64,000 bases of DNA from Ideonella sp. (GCA_015075165.1 JABTUY010000001.1:496001-560000), one strand, 5' to 3'. Numbered from the stretch's first letter, positions 34,645-43,677 are shown. Program-made: numbers and translations. Notes: generated by a model not told the origin, from the letters alone.

Positions 34645-35034
34645 CTACTCGTTGACGGAAGGGACCTCTTCGGTGGAGAAGTCCGCGGGCAGGACGATCT
34701 CCAGCAACTCGACGTCCTCGCTGTGCCCAAGTTCGCGGTGGCGGATACTTGGCGGTTGGTGCACGCACGATCCGGCCTCGAGCCTGACCAGGCCTTGCCC
34801 TTCGTACTCGAACTCGATCCAGCCCTTGAGCACGTAGACGAACTGGAACTCGGTGCGGTGCAGGTGAGGTTGACTCGAGAACTCCTTGCCCGCCGCGGCT
34901 CGGATCACGTGTGCAACGACGCGGCCATGCGTTGCGTCCTTGATTCCGAGGTCGCGGTACTCGAAGAACGAGCGCAACCCGCGCTCGAAGCGCGCATCCT
35001 TGGCGTGCGACGCTGCAAATCTTGTGGTGCTCAC
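34645..35034 (-). CDS. Cupin-domain protein
   Basis: About 129 residues. FERGLRSFFEYRDLGIKDATHGRVVAHVIRAAAG leads to the cupin core with metal ligands PHLHRTEFQFVYVLKGWIEFEYEGQGLVRLEAGSCVHQPPSIRHRELGHSEDVELLEIVLPADF. The GTG at 35034 is preceded by AAGGAG with 7-nt spacing; an ATG 42 bp upstream is poorer. Function unknown (sugar or small-molecule isomerase or binding). Upstream lies a decayed hydrolase fragment. Confidence 0.82.
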   Translation of the reverse strand: MSTTRFAASHAKDARFERGLRSFFEYRDLGIKDATHGRVVAHVIRAAAGKEFSSQPHLHRTEFQFVYVLKGWIEFEYEGQGLVRLEAGSCVHQPPSIRHRELGHSEDVELLEIVLPADFSTEEVPSVNE

Positions 35035-35371
35035 GCGCGATCTCCTTGGTTCAACCAGCGATGGATTCGATCGCATGCCTCGCGGCTGCTGAGGGTCGAG
35101 GTGGTTCGATCCGTGGCATACGTACCGGCGCGGCGCGGGGTCGCAAGCGACCGTGCTGCATTGTCGTGCTGGCCCAGCGCGCTTCTCACAGCGATGCGCC
35201 GTGATCGTGACCCTTGCGATGCCATTGCAGATCGTTCATGCACAGGCCGTGCGCCAGTGCGATGAGCCTGGTTCCCGGGTGCGGAATGCGCTCCCCGAGC
35301 GCCCGTCGAATCCTCTCGCACCGCTTGGGCGTGCATTCGTCTTGCGATCGGAGGTCGGCAACGCGTTCCAT
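35035..35371 (-). pseudogene. Remnant of an alpha/beta hydrolase gene
   Basis: In one minus frame, ending in a TGA at 35186, the sequence reads TRLIALAHGLCMNDLQWHRKGHDHGASL. HGLCMN...W...GHDHGA is the oxyanion region of a lipase/esterase family common in proteobacteria. Beyond the TGA the frame shifts and only scraps such as ARSLATP and STLSSRE remain, in two frames. No catalytic Ser or His follows. The rest of the 35035-35429 interval shows no other gene. The family match is from memory of the motif, not a search. Confidence 0.5.
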
Positions 35372-35429
35372 GACTGCGCCGCGTCGGCGTCGCTCGCGCC
35401 AGCAGAGCGCCCGCGCTGCGGACACGCGA

Positions 35430-36920
35430 TCACGCCGGTCCGCGCGCGCCGCCACCACCGCTGCCAGCCTTGGCTGGCGCGTGGTGCACCCGGTTCGCCC
35501 CTTCTCGCTTGGCCGCGCGCAGCGCGGCACCGGCGTGCTTGAGCAGACCCGGCACGTCGTGCGCATCGAGCGGATAGGTGGCCACGCCGGCGCACGCGGT
35601 GATGCGAACCTCGCCCTCGCGCAGCGACACCGGCGCGCCCACCGCGTCGAGCAGCTTGCGCGCCACGGCCTCGGCGTGGCGTGCGTCGGGCAACTCGTGC
35701 GCCAGCACCGCGAACTCGTCGGCGTCGAGCCGCGCCACCACTTCACTGGCGCGCAGCGCCTTCTTCATGCGCTGGCCCAGTTCGCGCAACAGCGCGTCGC
35801 CGGCGGCGCGGCCAAGGCCGTCGTTGATGCGATGGAAGCGATCGAGGTTGAACACCAGCAGTGCGAAGCTGCGCTCGTAGCGCTTGGCCAGCTCCACCGC
35901 CTGGCCCAGCAGCTGCAGCAGCGCCGCGCGGTTGGGCAGGCCGGTGAGTTCGTCGTGCGTCGACAGGTATTGCAGCCGCTGCGCCGCCTGCCTGTGCAGC
36001 GTGAGGTCGCGCACGGTGCCGCGGTAGCCTGCAAAGCGGCCGTCGAGGTCGTGCACCGCGTCGGCGTTCAGGCTCAGGTGCAGCCGCTCGCCTTTGTCCT
36101 CGCGCCACACGCACTCGAAGTCGCGCAGCGGTTCGTGCCGCTCGAGCGCAGTGCGCAGTTCGTCCCAGTCGCGGCTGCCCGGCACCAGGCCGGCCACCTC
36201 CCACGGCCGCCGGCCGAGCAGCAGCGGTGCCACCGTGGCCCCGGAGCGACCGACGCCGCGCCCCTCGACGCGCTGGAAGCGAAGCTGCGCGTCGAGCTCC
36301 CACAGCCAGTCGGACGACAGCTGCGTCAGGCTGCGCAGCCGCTGCTCGCTGTCGCTCAACTGCTGCTGCGCCTGCGCGCGCAACAGGAACTGCGCCACCT
36401 CGCCGCCCAGCAGCGGCAGGCCGGCCAGCAGCGCGGCGTCTTCGGCGGTGACGGCGGTGCTGCACAGCTCGATCACGCCCAGCACCTGCTCACCCACCGC
36501 CACCGGCAGCGCGAGCGCACAGCGCAAGCCCGCGCGCAGCGCGATCGGCACGCGGCGGTAGGTGTCGTCGCTCGACACGTCGGCCACCCACACCGGCGCG
36601 GCACCGAGCCAGGCCGCGCCGACCAGGCCGGCCGCGTGCAGGATCGGGCGGCGGGCTTGCGTGTAGCCGAGGTACTCGGCGATGCCCGGCGTGTCGACGC
36701 CCCAGGCGCCGAGGCAGACCAGGCGGTCGGCCGCCTCGGGGTCGCGCGACCAGAGTGCGCCGCAAGCCCAGTCCATCGGCTCGGCGAACGCGCCGACGAT
36801 GCGCGGCGCCGCCTGCTCCGCGGTGGCCGGCGCCGCGAGCACGGCCGACAAGCGCTGGTGAATGCGCAGCAGCAACTCCAGCCCGGCAGCCGGCTCGGGT
36901 TGCGGACCTTGGGTGTTCAT
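35430..36920 (-). CDS. GAF-PAS-GGDEF protein with altered signature
   Basis: 496 residues. N-terminal GAF domain (about 10-180, with RCALALPVAVGEQVLGVIELCS), PAS domain (about 190-315, SDWLWELDAQLRFQRVEG to GYRGTVRDLTLHRQAAQRL), then a GGDEF domain (about 320-490) starting LQYLSTHDELTGLPNRAAL. The catalytic loop reads RLDADEF instead of RxGGDEF. The glycine pair that holds the GTP is replaced, so diguanylate cyclase activity is doubtful. It could serve as a GTP or c-di-GMP receptor. The start is the ATG of MNTQGPQ; two upstream ATGs exist without similarity. Confidence 0.87.
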   Translation of the reverse strand: MNTQGPQPEPAAGLELLLRIHQRLSAVLAAPATAEQAAPRIVGAFAEPMDWACGALWSRDPEAADRLVCLGAWGVDTPGIAEYLGYTQARRPILHAAGLVGAAWLGAAPVWVADVSSDDTYRRVPIALRAGLRCALALPVAVGEQVLGVIELCSTAVTAEDAALLAGLPLLGGEVAQFLLRAQAQQQLSDSEQRLRSLTQLSSDWLWELDAQLRFQRVEGRGVGRSGATVAPLLLGRRPWEVAGLVPGSRDWDELRTALERHEPLRDFECVWREDKGERLHLSLNADAVHDLDGRFAGYRGTVRDLTLHRQAAQRLQYLSTHDELTGLPNRAALLQLLGQAVELAKRYERSFALLVFNLDRFHRINDGLGRAAGDALLRELGQRMKKALRASEVVARLDADEFAVLAHELPDARHAEAVARKLLDAVGAPVSLREGEVRITACAGVATYPLDAHDVPGLLKHAGAALRAAKREGANRVHHAPAKAGSGGGGARGPA

Positions 36921-37039
36921 TCGATCGTCGCGCCGCACATGCGTGGGCGATTCTGGCAGCCGACATCATCGGACCCGCCACGGGGTGCCCGGCGAGCGTG
37001 CACACTCCACACCGGCCGAGAAAGGAACCCAGCCGCCGT

Positions 37040-38770
37040 ATGAAACGCCGTGCTTTCGCCCGCCACGCCGTGGCCCTTGCTGTCGGCGCGCCAGCCGTGC
37101 TGCGGGCCGCCGGCCCGGCGTCGTCGCCTTCGGTGTCGTCGTCGGCTTCGTCGTCGACTTTGTCGCCAGCATCATCGCGGTCGGCATCGTCGTCGGCTTC
37201 GTCGCCAGCAGGGTCGACCGCACAACCGCCCAACACGGCGCCTGCTGGCCCCGGTGCCACGGCCGTCACCGCACCCGCGACGCCGTCGTCGTTGAAGCTG
37301 CTGGGCAGCCCGCAGCCGTTCGACTACGCGTGGCTCAAGGGACAGGCGCGCGCGCTGGCACAGCGGCCGTTCCAGCCCGCCACGACGAAGCTGCCGGCCG
37401 CAGTGGCCGCGCTCGACTACGACCGCCACCAGGCGATCCGCTATCGCGCCGATCACGCGCTGTGGGCCGAGGGCGGCACGCGCTTTCGCGTCAAGTTCTT
37501 CCACCTCGGCATGTACTCGGAGCAGGCGGTGCGCATGCACGAGGTGGCCGCCGGCCAGGCGCAGCAGATCGCCTACGACCCGGCGATGTTCGACTACGGC
37601 ACGAGTGGCCTGCGCGCCGAGGTGATGCCGAAAGACCTCGGCTTCGCCGGCTTCCGGCTCAACTACCACACCGACTGGCAGCACGACGTGGCGGCGTTTC
37701 TCGGCGCGAGTTACTTCCGCGCGGTGGGCGCCGAGCGGCAGTACGGCCTGTCGGCGCGCGGGCTGGCGATCAACTCCGGCGGCGATGAGGAGTTTCCGCG
37801 CTTCACCGACTTCTGGTTCGTCAAGCCGGCCACCGACGCCGCCGTGTTCACCGTCTACGCGCTGCTGGATTCGCCCAGCGTGGCCGGCGCCTACCGCTTC
37901 GACATCCATCCGGCCGAGCGGCTGGTGATGGACGTCGACGCCGCGCTGTACCCGCGCCGCGAGATCGAGCGCATCGGCATCGCGCCGCTGACCAGCATGT
38001 ACCAGCACGGCGAGAACGACCGCCGCATGGCCAACGACTGGCGGCCCGAGATCCACGACTCCGACGGCCTGGCGATGCACAGCGGCGCCGGCGAGTGGCT
38101 GTGGCGTCCGCTGGTGAACCCGGCCGCTGTGCGCTTCAGCGCCTTCGCCGACGACAGCCCGCGCGGCTTCGGCCTGCTGCAGCGCGACCGCGACTTCGAC
38201 CACTACCAGGACGACGGCGCGTTCTACGAGCGCCGGCCGAGCCTGTGGGTCGAACCCAAGGGCGGCTGGGGCAAGGGCACGGTGCAACTGGTGGAGCTGC
38301 CCACCGACGACGAGACCAACGACAACATCGTCGCGTTCTGGACACCCGAGACCAAGCCGCGCGCCGGCGAGGAGCGACTGTTTGCCTACCGGCTGACCTG
38401 GGGCGCGCAGCCGCCGGTGCGCTCGCCGGCCGCACGCGTGGTGGCCACACGCTCCGGCATCGGCGGCGTCGTCGGCCAGCAGCGCCGCTATGTGTCGTGG
38501 CGCTTCGCGGTCGACTTCGCCGGCGGCGACCTCGCGCTGGCCGGCGACGAATCGAAGATGGCGGCCATCGTCACGCCCTCGCGCGGCAAGGTCGAGCTGG
38601 TGTCGGCACGGCCGCTGCAAGCGATCAACGGCTACCGCGCAATGTTCGACCTGCGCCTGCCCGACGAAACCATGCCAGCGCCGGTCGAGCTGCGCCTGTA
38701 CCTGGCCTACCAACGCCAACCGATGACCGAGACCTGGGTCTACCAGTTCACGCCACCGATCAAGCCCTGA
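37040..38770 (+). CDS. opgD: Periplasmic glucan biosynthesis protein OpgD/MdoD
   Basis: 576 residues. A twin-arginine-type signal (MKRRAFARHAVALAVGAPAVL) indicates Tat export, like E. coli OpgD. A Ser/Ala-rich linker (residues about 27-85) follows, then the OpgG/OpgD core: SPQPFDYAWLKGQARALAQRPFQ, YRADHALWAEGG, FHLGMYSEQAVRMHEV, HTDWQHDVAAFLGASYFRAVGA, SGGDEEFPRFTDFWFVKP, YPRREIERIGIAPLTSMYQHGENDRR, DSDGLAMHSGAGEWLWRPLVNP, DRDFDHYQDDGAFYERRPSLWVEP. It shapes osmoregulated periplasmic glucans. No opgH lies adjacent. GAGAAAGGAA lies about 13 bp before the ATG. Confidence 0.92.
   Translation: MKRRAFARHAVALAVGAPAVLRAAGPASSPSVSSSASSSTLSPASSRSASSSASSPAGSTAQPPNTAPAGPGATAVTAPATPSSLKLLGSPQPFDYAWLKGQARALAQRPFQPATTKLPAAVAALDYDRHQAIRYRADHALWAEGGTRFRVKFFHLGMYSEQAVRMHEVAAGQAQQIAYDPAMFDYGTSGLRAEVMPKDLGFAGFRLNYHTDWQHDVAAFLGASYFRAVGAERQYGLSARGLAINSGGDEEFPRFTDFWFVKPATDAAVFTVYALLDSPSVAGAYRFDIHPAERLVMDVDAALYPRREIERIGIAPLTSMYQHGENDRRMANDWRPEIHDSDGLAMHSGAGEWLWRPLVNPAAVRFSAFADDSPRGFGLLQRDRDFDHYQDDGAFYERRPSLWVEPKGGWGKGTVQLVELPTDDETNDNIVAFWTPETKPRAGEERLFAYRLTWGAQPPVRSPAARVVATRSGIGGVVGQQRRYVSWRFAVDFAGGDLALAGDESKMAAIVTPSRGKVELVSARPLQAINGYRAMFDLRLPDETMPAPVELRLYLAYQRQPMTETWVYQFTPPIKP
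37121..37210 (+). repeat. Ser-codon (TCG-type) low-complexity repeat in opgD
   Basis: Imperfect runs of TCG/TCGTCG encode Ser-rich SSPSVSSSASSSTLSPASSRSASSSASSPAG. This linker between the signal peptide and the glucan-enzyme domain is unusual for OpgD. It may lengthen or shorten by slippage. Confidence 0.55.
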
Positions 38771-38777
38771 TGCCACG

Positions 38778-39689
38778 ATGAACGCACCCCCACCCGACTT
38801 GCCAGCGCCCGACACGCCACCACCGTACGTGCCGCCGAAAGTCTGGCAGGGCAACCGCGCCAACGGCGGCCGTTTCGCGAACATCAACCGGCCGACCGCC
38901 GGCGCCACGCACGAGCGCGAGTTGCCGCAGGGTCGCCACCCGCTGCAGCTGTACTCGCTGGCTACGCCCAACGGCGTCAAGGTCACCGTGATGCTCGAGG
39001 AGCTGCTCGCACTCGGCCATGCCGGCGCCGAGTACGACGCCTGGCCGGTGCGCATCAACGACGGCGAGCAATTCGGCAGCGGCTTCGTCGCGGTGAACCC
39101 AAACTCCAAGATCCCGGCGCTGCTCGACCGCAGCACCACGCCCGCGGTGCGGGTGTTCGAATCGGGCGCGATCCTGTTGTACCTGGCCGAGAAGTTCGGC
39201 GGCGCGCTGCTGCCGCCGCAGGGTGATGCGCGGCGCGCCGAGTGCCTGTCGTGGCTGTTCTGGCAGATGGGCGCGGCGCCGTACCTCGGCGGCGGCTTCG
39301 GCCACTTCTATGTCTACGCGCCGCAGAAGATCGAGTACGCGATCGACCGCTACGCGATGGAAGTGAAGCGCCAGCTCGACGTGCTCGACCGCCGCCTGGC
39401 CACCAGCGCCTACCTCGCGGGCGACGACTACACGATCGCCGACATCGCGGTCTGGCCCTGGTACGGCGCACTCGCCAAGGGGCTGCTGTACGACGCCGGT
39501 GAGTTCCTCGCGGTGCACGAGTACCGCCACCTGCAGCGCTGGACCGACACGATCGCGCAGCGCCCGGCCGTGCAGCGCGGCCGCAGGGTCAACCGCACCT
39601 GGGGCCAGCCGGCGAGCCAGTTGCACGAGCGGCACGACGCGAGCGACTTCGACACCCGCACGCAGGACAAGCTCGCGGTGGGACGCTGA
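38778..39689 (+). CDS. YghU-like glutathione transferase (disulfide reductase type)
   Basis: 303 residues. The N-terminal extension (PPPYVPPKVWQGNRANGGRFANINRPTAGATHERELPQGRHPLQLYSLATPNGVKVTVMLEELL) is the YghU/YfcG-group marker, followed by thioredoxin-like VNPNSKIPALLD, ESGAILLYLAEKF, and the helical domain ending DIAVWPWYGALAKGLLYDA. Family members have glutathionyl disulfide reductase activity, cytoplasmic. It lies 7 bp after opgD and 40 bp before another transferase, so the three are probably in one transcript. Confidence 0.88.
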   Translation: MNAPPPDLPAPDTPPPYVPPKVWQGNRANGGRFANINRPTAGATHERELPQGRHPLQLYSLATPNGVKVTVMLEELLALGHAGAEYDAWPVRINDGEQFGSGFVAVNPNSKIPALLDRSTTPAVRVFESGAILLYLAEKFGGALLPPQGDARRAECLSWLFWQMGAAPYLGGGFGHFYVYAPQKIEYAIDRYAMEVKRQLDVLDRRLATSAYLAGDDYTIADIAVWPWYGALAKGLLYDAGEFLAVHEYRHLQRWTDTIAQRPAVQRGRRVNRTWGQPASQLHERHDASDFDTRTQDKLAVGR

Positions 39690-39729
39690 AGCCCACACGC
39701 CGGCCGCTGCACGAGAAGGAGACCATCCG

Positions 39730-40362
39730 ATGCTGACGCTGTACGACTGCGCCACCGCCCCGAGCCCGCGCCGCGCGCGACTGCTGCTGGCCGAGAAAGG
39801 CATTGCGCACGAAACGGTCGAGATCAACCTGCGCGCCGGCGAGCAGCTCGGTGAGGCGTTCCGCAAGATCAACCCGCGCTGCACCGTGCCCGTGTTGCGC
39901 ACCGAAGACGGCCTGCTGCTGACCGACAACGCCGGCATCGCGGCGTATCTCGAGGCGCGCCACCCGCAGCCGCCGCTGCTGGGCAGCACGCCGGCCGAGA
40001 AGGCCGAGATCGCGAGCTGGCACTGGCGCGTGGAGTTCGAAGGCCTGATGGCGATCGCCGAGGCGCTGCGCAACGGCTCGCCGGCAATGGCCAACCGCGC
40101 GCTACCGGGCCCGGTGGACTATGCGCAGATCCCCGAGCTGGCGCAGCGCGGGCTGGTACGCGTGCAGCAGTTCTTCGTCACGCTGGACGCGCAGCTGGCG
40201 CAGCGCCAGTTCGTGGCCGCCGAGCGCTTCAGCATCGCCGACATCGCGGCCGTCGTCGCGGTGGACTTCGCGCGCGTCGTCAAGATCAAGCCCGGCGAGC
40301 AGCACCCGCACCTGGTGCGCTGGCGCGCGGCGATGGCGCAGCGGCCGGCGATGGCGCTGTAG
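39730..40362 (+). CDS. Glutathione S-transferase family protein
   Basis: 210 residues. The N-terminal thioredoxin domain (MLTLYDCATAPSPRRARLLLAEKGIAHETVEINL, KINPRCTVPVLRTEDGLLLTDNAGIAAYLEARHP) has the cis-Pro and the D/N glutathione contacts; the C-terminal helical domain ends FVAAERFSIADIAAVVAVDFARVVKI. GAGAAGGAGA sits 9 bp before the ATG. Substrate is unknown. Confidence 0.88.
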   Translation: MLTLYDCATAPSPRRARLLLAEKGIAHETVEINLRAGEQLGEAFRKINPRCTVPVLRTEDGLLLTDNAGIAAYLEARHPQPPLLGSTPAEKAEIASWHWRVEFEGLMAIAEALRNGSPAMANRALPGPVDYAQIPELAQRGLVRVQQFFVTLDAQLAQRQFVAAERFSIADIAAVVAVDFARVVKIKPGEQHPHLVRWRAAMAQRPAMAL

Positions 40363-40382
40363 GCCCGCCGATCCGCGCCCCG

Positions 40383-41828
40383 ATGCCTTCATTCGCCGCC
40401 CGGCACCGGCGACCGCCGCGCCCGCCGGCACGCCGCGACGTGCTCGCGCTCGCCATGGCGGCCGCGTGCGCGCTGTCGGGGTGTGCCGGCGAGCGGGTGA
40501 AGCTGCCGGTCGATGCGGCGCCGTCGGTTGCGGCGCCCACGGTCAAACCCGTTGCGGCGGTGGCCGCGACATCACCGGCGACAGCGGCCTCGGCCACGGC
40601 CGTCACACCCGCGGCCGCATCGACACCGGCTGCACCGCCGACCGCGACCGCCACCGCACCCGCACTCGCAGGCGCGACACCTTCGAGCGCAGACGACGCA
40701 GCCTTGCAGCAGCGCTTCGCCGCCTGGGTCGGCGCGTTCCGCATCCATGCCCGCGCGCAAGGCATCGACGACGCCACGCTGGCCAGCGCGTTCGAAGGCG
40801 TGCGCCTGCTGCCGCGCGTGCTCGAACTCGACCGCGCGCAGCCGGAGTTCACGCGCGCGCCGTGGGACTACCTTGAGACGCTGGTATCGCCGGCGCGCGT
40901 CGAGCGCGGGCAGCAGGTGCTGCTGCAGGTGCGGCGCGACGCCGACGCCGCCGCGGTGCGCTACGGCGTGCCGGCGGCCACGCTGGTGGCGGTGTGGGGC
41001 ATCGAGAGCAAGTTCGGCGACAACTATGGCAGCACGCCGACGATCGATGCGCTGGCCACGCTGGCGTTCGACGGCCGGCGCGAGGCCTGGGCGCGCGGCC
41101 AGCTGCTGGCGGCGCTGAAGATCCTGCAGCGCGGCGACATCGCGCGCGCGCAGATGCTCGGCTCGTGGGCCGGCGCGATGGGGCAGACGCAGTTCCTGCC
41201 GTCGAGCTTCCTGGCCTACGCGGTCGACGCCGATGGCGACGGCCGGCGCGACATCTGGGGCAGCACGGCCGACGTGCTCGCCTCGACCGCCCACTTCCTG
41301 TCGAGCGTGGGCTGGCGGGCCGGCGAGACCTGGGGCACCGAGGTGCGGCTGCCGGCCGACTTCGATTTCGCCCGCGCCGATCCCGGCACACGCCAGTCGA
41401 GTGCACAGTGGGCTGCCGAGGGCGTGCGCGGCGCCACCGGCGCGGCGCTGCCCGAGCTGGCCGATGCGACGATCGTGCTGCCGGCCGGTGCGCGCGGGCC
41501 GGCATTCATCGTCGGCACGAACTTCCGCGCGCTGCTGCGCTACAACAACTCGACCGTCTACGCGCTGGCGGTGAACCTGCTCGCGCAGCGCATCGCCGGC
41601 GGCCCCGGGGTGCAGGCGCCATGGCCGCGCGAGCTGCAGCCGCTGGCGCGCAGCCAGGTGGCCGAGCTGCAGGCGGCGCTGAACGCGCGCGGCTTCGATG
41701 CCGGCAGCGCCGACGGCATGATGGGCCCGGCAACGCGCAGCGCGCTGCGGCGCTTCCAGCGCAGCCTCGCGCTGCCGGCCGACGGCTACCCCACGCTCGA
41801 ACTGCTGCAGCGGCTGCTGGCGCCGTGA
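40383..41828 (+). CDS. Lytic murein transglycosylase (MltB-like) with peptidoglycan-binding domain
   Basis: 481 residues. A basic start and lipobox (ALSGC|AGER) indicate lipoprotein export. After an Ala/Pro/Thr linker comes the MltB catalytic domain (about 100-400): VAVWGIESKFGDNYG contains the catalytic Glu, then WARGQLLAALKILQRGDIARAQMLGSWAGAMGQTQFLPSSFLAYAVD. The C-terminal PG_binding_1 repeat (about 420-480) reads VAELQAALNARGFDAGSADGMMGPATRSALRRFQ. It cleaves the glycan strand with 1,6-anhydro product formation in the periplasm. Confidence 0.92.
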   Translation: MPSFAARHRRPPRPPARRDVLALAMAAACALSGCAGERVKLPVDAAPSVAAPTVKPVAAVAATSPATAASATAVTPAAASTPAAPPTATATAPALAGATPSSADDAALQQRFAAWVGAFRIHARAQGIDDATLASAFEGVRLLPRVLELDRAQPEFTRAPWDYLETLVSPARVERGQQVLLQVRRDADAAAVRYGVPAATLVAVWGIESKFGDNYGSTPTIDALATLAFDGRREAWARGQLLAALKILQRGDIARAQMLGSWAGAMGQTQFLPSSFLAYAVDADGDGRRDIWGSTADVLASTAHFLSSVGWRAGETWGTEVRLPADFDFARADPGTRQSSAQWAAEGVRGATGAALPELADATIVLPAGARGPAFIVGTNFRALLRYNNSTVYALAVNLLAQRIAGGPGVQAPWPRELQPLARSQVAELQAALNARGFDAGSADGMMGPATRSALRRFQRSLALPADGYPTLELLQRLLAP

Positions 41829-41871
41829 GGGGCGATGCGCCGGGCGGCGCTGCGGGCCCTGCGCGCGGCGC

Positions 41872-42600
41872 TCAGACGCCGGCCTTCTCCACCTCGCCGT
41901 AGGCGTGGTGCAGCCACAGCTTCAGGCGCTGGCGCTCCATGATGCCGAGCACCGGGCCGCCTGCCGCGGGTGCAGTGTTCTTGGCCGACCAGAAGCTGCT
42001 GTTGCGCGCGTCGATCTTCTGCACCAGCGGCCCGTGCAGCAGTCTGAGGTCGATCACCCGCGCGCCGAGCGCGGTGGCGCGCTCGAGCTGACCCGACTTC
42101 TCGAGCAGCGAGAAGTCGCTGCCGCGCAACTGGTTGCGCACGATCACGTAGTGCACGCGGTGGCCGAAGCGATCGAGCAGCTTGGCCAATAGATCGATCG
42201 AATCGCGGCCGCTGTCCATCACGTGCCAGTACTTCAGCGTGAAGCCCGAGAGGTTGCCCATGTCGAGCACGCCCGATTCATCCATCCACTTCACCAGCGG
42301 CTCGTGCGTCTGCGCGGCCAGGTCGACCAGCACGCGCACGCCGGCGCGCGCCAGTGCTGCCTCGACGATGCCGTCGAGCGCCTCGTACTGGTCGACCAGC
42401 GCCTCGGACGCATAGTCGGCGTAGAAGCGGCGCAGCGAGCCGTGCGAGCGGTCGGTGTCGAAGCCGACGAACGGCACGTCGTGGTCGATGAAGTACTGGG
42501 CGAGCACGCGCGAGACCATCGACTTGCCGACGCCGCCCTTCTCGCCGCCGATCAGGTGGATCACGGAGGCGGCGTTGTTCTCGAGCGTGGGGATGGTCAT
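41872..42600 (-). CDS. ParA/MinD-like P-loop ATPase (orphan)
   Basis: 242 residues. The deviant Walker A is GGEKGGVGKSMVSRVL (KGGVGKS), DTDRSHGSLRRF follows, and VLVDLAAQTHEPLVKWMDESGVL is the Walker B-like strand. The later part (VHYVIVRNQLRGSDFSLLEKSG) matches the ParA-like fold but not the partition or division subfamilies. No ParB or MinE-like gene is nearby. It may position or regulate something via ATP-driven dimerisation; partner unknown. Confidence 0.78.
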   Translation of the reverse strand: MTIPTLENNAASVIHLIGGEKGGVGKSMVSRVLAQYFIDHDVPFVGFDTDRSHGSLRRFYADYASEALVDQYEALDGIVEAALARAGVRVLVDLAAQTHEPLVKWMDESGVLDMGNLSGFTLKYWHVMDSGRDSIDLLAKLLDRFGHRVHYVIVRNQLRGSDFSLLEKSGQLERATALGARVIDLRLLHGPLVQKIDARNSSFWSAKNTAPAAGGPVLGIMERQRLKLWLHHAYGEVEKAGV

Positions 42601-42705
42601 GGCGGCGGACCCTGACGGTGGGTGGGGCGGATTGTGCACCGGTGTAGCCTGGGGGCCCGCCACCGGTCGGCCACCGCCGGTCGCCACCACCTCTCGCCCA
42701 CCACC

Positions 42706-43677
42706 ATGCCGCTGCCCGCCCGCGAACACCTGACGATCGGCTTCGCACACGCGGTGTACCCGCTGGCCGAGCGCTTCGCGCTGCGCGGCACCGGCATCGC
42801 GCACCGGCAGGCGCGCAACACCGACGAACTGGCACGCCTGCTGCCGCAGTGCGACGTGCTGGTGGTCTCGATGCTGTGGCGCAACACGTTCGCGCAACAG
42901 GCCGGCCGGCTGCAGTTGATCCAGTCGATCAGCGCCGGCACCGACCAGTTCGACGCCGCGGTGCTGCGCGCGCACGGCATCCGCCTGGCCAGCGCGGCCG
43001 GCGTCAACGCGCAGGCGGTGGCCGAGCACGCGATGGCGCTGATGCTGGCGCTGGCGCGGCGCCTGCCCGAGGCGCGCGACCATCAGCGCGCGAAGCACTG
43101 GCGCGGCATGATCGGCGACATCGCCGCACGCGAAGACCAGCTCGCCGGCAAGACGCTGCTCATCGTCGGCCTGGGCCGCATCGGCACACGGCTGGCGCGG
43201 CTGGCCAAGGCCTTCGAAATGCGCGTGGTCGCGACCCGGCGCGACCCGTCGAGCGGCGGCGACGCCGCCGACGCGGTGCACGCGAACCACCGCCTGCTCG
43301 CGCTGCTGCCCGAGGCCGACATCGTCGCCCTCACCTGCCCGCTGACGCCCGACACCGAGCACCTGATCGACGCCGCCGCGCTGGCCGCGATGAAGCCGAC
43401 CGCGCACCTGGTCAACGTGGCGCGCGGGCGCGTCGTCGACGAGCCGGCGCTGATCGCCGCGCTGCAGCAGCAGCGCATCGCCGCGGCCGCGCTCGACGTC
43501 ACGCGCGAAGAGCCGCTGCCCGCCGCATCGCCGCTGTGGGCGATGCCGCAGGTGCTGATCACCCCGCACAGCGCCGGCGAGAGCCGCGGCTACGAAGACG
43601 CGGTGATCGACATCCTGCTCGACAACCTCGGGCGGCTGTGGCGTGGCGAGGCGGTGCTGCGCAACCAGATCGTGTGA
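42706..43677 (+). CDS. D-isomer-specific 2-hydroxyacid dehydrogenase
   Basis: 323 residues. NAD-binding LLIVGLGRIGTRLARLAKAFEMRVVATRRD, DIVALTCPLTPDTEHLIDAAALAAMKPTAHLVNVARGRVVDEPALIAAL with the catalytic Arg near SISAGTDQFD and VNVARGR, Glu in TREEPLP, and the His in PHSAG. The family oxidises D-2-hydroxyacids with NAD(P). It diverges from the ParA-like gene with about 105 bp between. Substrate unknown; similar proteins reduce glyoxylate or hydroxypyruvate. Confidence 0.9.
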   Translation: MPLPAREHLTIGFAHAVYPLAERFALRGTGIAHRQARNTDELARLLPQCDVLVVSMLWRNTFAQQAGRLQLIQSISAGTDQFDAAVLRAHGIRLASAAGVNAQAVAEHAMALMLALARRLPEARDHQRAKHWRGMIGDIAAREDQLAGKTLLIVGLGRIGTRLARLAKAFEMRVVATRRDPSSGGDAADAVHANHRLLALLPEADIVALTCPLTPDTEHLIDAAALAAMKPTAHLVNVARGRVVDEPALIAALQQQRIAAAALDVTREEPLPAASPLWAMPQVLITPHSAGESRGYEDAVIDILLDNLGRLWRGEAVLRNQIV

